A stretch of 64,000 nt of DNA, taken from positions 121,933 to 185,932 of the forward strand of contig JAPJBO010000430.1 of the NCBI GenBank assembly GCA_030068145.1. The letters are read 5' to 3'. Of the stretch, positions 61,368 through 64,000 are shown one piece after another (position 1 is the stretch's first letter; the number at the start of each line of letters is the position of its first letter). The position numbers and the translations under genes were made by a program. Below the pieces are notes generated by a model. It had not been told where the DNA came from, ran no database searches, and saw nothing but the letters and a program-made list of their open reading frames with translations. Source of the stretch: Diplonema papillatum (lineage: Eukaryota > Euglenozoa > Diplonemea > Diplonemida > Diplonemidae).

Positions 61368-63900
61368 CCACCAAACCCATCTCGCCAGTTAAAAAATCCC
61401 GGACCGCAAGTGAAATGTCCGCGATATTCTTATCGGTGAGAGACGTTACCGGGACCCGCGATGGCAGATCAGCAGGATTACCCGCGCTCTTCACCCAACG
61501 AACTGAAAATGCAATATTCAGTCGCTGCAAACACAACAATGCACGCACGACAGAGTCGTTGAGAACCTGCGAACGCAGGCATGATCCTTTGCGGGCTACC
61601 CCCTGCACAGAAGTATTGTCCACAACAATGGACACCGTGGAGCCCGCGTGCGCTGGTGTGATGGCCGCTACGGACCTCTCCAAAGCCATGGCTTCCAACT
61701 CGTTGATGTGGAAACGCCTTTCGGCTCTCTTCCACCGCGCACCCACTACAACCATGTCGTTGGTGTCGACATCCACGAGTACACCGCCCCAACCATCCAG
61801 GCTGGCGTCAACAAAAACCGCCAACTCCGGCGTCTGCGCGGCAACAGGCACGGCACGTCGCCGCGCAACCCGTCGCAGCCATACGGGGAGCGACCGCCGT
61901 ATGCCGCCGGAGAGGACGACCTTCTCATCTACGGCCTTCTCGCCCCGGTTCAACGCGTTCGTCACCCTGCGAAAGAACTTCAAGACGAAGTAAAACTCGC
62001 CCACAAATACGCCGGTGATGGCCGAGGCGTGAAGGAGACGGCCAGCAAGGGACTCCACATCCGAGGCCGTCATTGAACCCCCTTCGATGGCGTCCTCTGC
62101 ACGTTGCAACCGCGACCGCATTTTGCGCGATACGCCCACTGTTCCGTCGGCGTGATTCCACTCAACGCCGATGAACTCGTAGCGTTGCGCAGCCGTCTGC
62201 GTGTCGGCGGCCTTCCACGTCATGCCAGCTTCCGAAGCGAGCTCGTCCAACCGCGACGTCACCGCCAGCACTAGATCGTGCGGCCCTGCGTACCGGATGT
62301 TGTCCACCCACACGTGAACTACCACGTCCGAGGACACCGCGTACTGGCCGTCGACGTATTCCGGGTGCCCCGCCGCCGTCGACGCCACCGTGTGCATCAG
62401 CTCCGGCGCACAGGAATGTCCCATCGGCAGCCTCGTCAACTCCCACCACTCTCCTGCATCATCTTGGAATGCGAAGAGTCCGCGAGAGGCGATCGGAATC
62501 TCGATGCCGTAGAACCCACACCGGAAGTCTCGCGTCGAGCCACACTCCTCGCTGACCGCCTCGAGGTACTGAGAGACATGCTGAAGCGGGACATGTGCCT
62601 GGTAACCGTCCGTCTCGACCACAGCGTTGGCGTCGTACGTCCAGAGAATAAAGCGCTGACGAAGCGCCCCTTCTTTCTCCTCCACAACGGTGAACGGGAC
62701 ATTGAGGAGGCCGTTAGGCCCACGACCGCGCTGAGCAATCCCGTGCGCCTGCAATTCCCTTGCATGTGCTGAAGCAAATCTAGAGGGACGTGGGGGAGAA
62801 GACTTCGTTCTGCCATGCGCATGAGGAAAAAACGTCCGCGACCAGGTTTCGTCAAATCGTTTCCGCGTTTGCGGGTTCATCCGCTTCCGCAGCACGTCGA
62901 CATTGATCGGGGGCACCGAGTCGACATGCAATGGCGCCGACTTCTCCGCGTCATTCTTCGGCAACCGGGTCCTTTTCCCCCTCCGAAGTATCGAGTACCG
63001 CTGGTGTTGCTGCACGAAGCGCTCAGGACTGGCTTGGTCGTCTGCGAGGCGAAGTCGCACCGCGCGAACCCCCTTCGTCAGAGGAACATCGTCACCTCGC
63101 CGGTCTGCAGCACGCGCGCCAGAGCTACCGAATCCGTCGTGTACCGGATGGTCATGTCTGACACCGTCGGGTCCACTTCGTTGGCGTGCTTCGCCAGACG
63201 GGAGATCAAGTGCGCGGGGAACGGGGCCCCCCCGGCCTTTGCCGCCATCAGGTGGTCGACCGCGCCCCGCTTCACGCTGTGCGCCGAATACCGGCGCATC
63301 TTCTCGTCGGCTTTCAAAAGCTCGTCCAGCTGGTCCGTCGTCACCGTGCACAACTGGCGAAAATTGCCCATGCCCCGCAGCAAAACCGAAATTTCCCGTG
63401 TCAATGGCCCCCGAATCTCTACCACCTTGCTCCGACAAAAGGGATTCCTTCGACGGCCCTTCGGCAGGGTATTCCAATCCACCACTATGCCCGCGTCCGT
63501 CAACAGGGGAAACGACGCCCGGGACAGGGTATGGACCTCCCCCCATCGCGCCGCCGTTTTCCACGCAATCAATACAGCCGCACGCACCCCTGGCGCCTGC
63601 CGGAACGCCCACTCCATCAGTACGTCCCTCGGGACCGGGATCGCCTGTTCCAACGGGATACTGCCCCCCGAACCCCGTAGAACCGTCATAAGCGAATGCA
63701 ATGGGCGCGCATTCTCCCCAAAATGGCCGAAAACCGCCGACAAATTCCGGGCATACCCCAGCATACCCTGGGGCTCCACCTGCGTAGCCATAACAAAAAG
63801 CGTGGCTGTGTTCGGGTCCGTAGGCAGGCCATTGTCCGCCGCCCACCTGTGAAAGCGCCGCCACAAATTCTGGCGTTCCTGCAGAGTCGAATCCGCCCAC
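61363..63900 (-). CDS. Reverse transcriptase-RNase H of the VIPER-like element
   Basis: The frame has 845 codons, but the first ~274 overlap the YR gene in another phase. The likely RT start is near the in-frame Met at 62880 (MNPQTRKRFDE), or expression by frameshift. RT features: the palm region with ELTRLPMGHSCAPELMHT and a catalytic-loop equivalent VWVDNIRYAG (about 62295), where Asn replaces the second Asp of the usual xxDD. RNase H features: FVDASLDGWGGV, HINELEAMALE and VVDNTSVQGVA, giving D, E and D, in the style of DIRS-type elements. It copies the element RNA into DNA and removes the RNA strand. The frame is unbroken to its stop, so the copy is young. Confidence 0.85.
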   Translation of the reverse strand: MGGFDSAGTPEFVAALSQVGGGQWPAYGPEHSHAFCYGYAGGAPGYAGVCPEFVGGFRPFWGECAPIAFAYDGSTGFGGQYPVGTGDPGPEGRTDGVGVPAGARGACGCIDCVENGGAMGGGPYPVPGVVSPVDGRGHSGGLEYPAEGPSKESLLSEQGGRDSGAIDTGNFGFAAGHGQFSPVVHGDDGPAGRAFESRREDAPVFGAQREAGRGRPPDGGKGRGGPVPRALDLPSGEARQRSGPDGVRHDHPVHDGFGSSGARAADRRGDDVPLTKGVRAVRLRLADDQASPERFVQQHQRYSILRRGKRTRLPKNDAEKSAPLHVDSVPPINVDVLRKRMNPQTRKRFDETWSRTFFPHAHGRTKSSPPRPSRFASAHARELQAHGIAQRGRGPNGLLNVPFTVVEEKEGALRQRFILWTYDANAVVETDGYQAHVPLQHVSQYLEAVSEECGSTRDFRCGFYGIEIPIASRGLFAFQDDAGEWWELTRLPMGHSCAPELMHTVASTAAGHPEYVDGQYAVSSDVVVHVWVDNIRYAGPHDLVLAVTSRLDELASEAGMTWKAADTQTAAQRYEFIGVEWNHADGTVGVSRKMRSRLQRAEDAIEGGSMTASDVESLAGRLLHASAITGVFVGEFYFVLKFFRRVTNALNRGEKAVDEKVVLSGGIRRSLPVWLRRVARRRAVPVAAQTPELAVFVDASLDGWGGVLVDVDTNDMVVVGARWKRAERRFHINELEAMALERSVAAITPAHAGSTVSIVVDNTSVQGVARKGSCLRSQVLNDSVVRALLCLQRLNIAFSVRWVKSAGNPADLPSRVPVTSLTDKNIADISLAVRDFLTGEMGLVA

Positions 63901-63953
63901 GCCTTCACAACAAACTGGTGCAAGCGCTGGATTGCCTCTGTCGGTGTAACCAC
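63078..63953 (-). CDS. Tyrosine recombinase of the VIPER-like element (5' partial)
   Basis: The 291 visible codons begin at a GTG, and the frame stays open to the window edge, so the true start is upstream. Catalytic residues by this numbering: Arg136 in AARWGE, Lys165 in LPKGRR, His225 in HSVKRG, His256 in AKHAN and Tyr271 in IRYTT. At His+3, where Arg is usual, there is Lys228, with Arg229 next. The protein would integrate a circular DNA copy by site-specific recombination instead of using a DDE integrase. It ends MFL* at 63078 while the RT frame is already open, an 820-nt two-frame overlap. Confidence 0.85.
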   Translation of the reverse strand: MVTPTEAIQRLHQFVVKAWADSTLQERQNLWRRFHRWAADNGLPTDPNTATLFVMATQVEPQGMLGYARNLSAVFGHFGENARPLHSLMTVLRGSGGSIPLEQAIPVPRDVLMEWAFRQAPGVRAAVLIAWKTAARWGEVHTLSRASFPLLTDAGIVVDWNTLPKGRRRNPFCRSKVVEIRGPLTREISVLLRGMGNFRQLCTVTTDQLDELLKADEKMRRYSAHSVKRGAVDHLMAAKAGGAPFPAHLISRLAKHANEVDPTVSDMTIRYTTDSVALARVLQTGEVTMFL

Positions 63954-64000
63954 GCGCTCCCTGTGCCTCTTCCGTACACCGCGTGAGATCGGGGCCCCGG

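Larger units (their letters stand above)
60858..64000 (-). mobile_element. VIPER-like tyrosine-recombinase retroelement (5' end outside window)
   Basis: On the minus strand the order is YR, overlapping RT-RNase H, then a 132-bp repeat (B1), a 246-bp spacer (A2) and a second 132-bp repeat (B2). This is the split-direct-repeat layout A1...B1-A2-B2 of Ngaro/PAT/VIPER elements. YR-before-RT order is that of VIPER in trypanosomatids. A1 and any Gag frame would lie beyond 64000. Confidence 0.85.

Overview
The window looks like nuclear DNA of a euglenozoan protist, most likely a diplonemid. Four things point this way. (1) The start of a small-subunit rRNA gene at 57586 has the GCTTGTTTCAAGGATTAAGC wording typical of Euglenozoa. 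(2) The retroelement at the right edge has the tyrosine recombinase before the reverse transcriptase, and split repeats at its 3' end, as in the VIPER elements of trypanosomatids. (3) Genes have long GT-AG introns, which argues against a kinetoplastid. (4) Host exons are very GC-rich at third codon positions and sit in a sea of repeats. The phylum is fairly secure; the genus is not determinable here.

Layout: 2-14921 is one huge exon of a secreted or surface protein (5' end outside the window). A phase-compatible terminal exon at 18996-19477 supplies a GPI-type tail; the 4 kb intron between them holds tandem repeats, an inserted LSU rRNA piece and a perfect 54-bp foldback. 21066-23516 encodes a type I membrane protein with PSI-like and EGF-like modules, followed 10 nt after its stop by an LSU rRNA fragment. 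23.7-31 kb is repeat-rich and holds a Crypton-like tyrosine recombinase unit (27058-28865) with foldback elements. 31-33.4 kb is a tandem array in which the J-domain exon of a DnaJ-type gene occurs three times, once broken, once truncated and once intact. The intact copy ends in a splice donor in phase with a 5.6 kb low-complexity exon at 38684-44269. Fragments of that exon lie in its upstream intron (one inverted) and downstream. 47554-49971 is a two-exon TIM50 gene, whose intron is built of TG repeats around a duplicated 450-bp unit carrying an antisense ORF with a repeated Cys/His motif. 50-59 kb contains scattered rRNA pieces (SSU 3' end-ITS1-5.8S, two LSU pieces, SSU 5' end) among interspersed repeats and small TIR elements. 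60858-64000 is a VIPER-like YR retroelement cut by the window edge.

The recognisable host genes are unrelated housekeeping and surface functions; nothing suggests an operon or shared pathway. The notable themes are pieces of real genes and rRNA copied into non-coding DNA, and two different classes of tyrosine-recombinase element. Exon joins are inferred from splice signals and reading phase only. Family letters A-F are my own labels for interspersed repeats seen more than once in this window.
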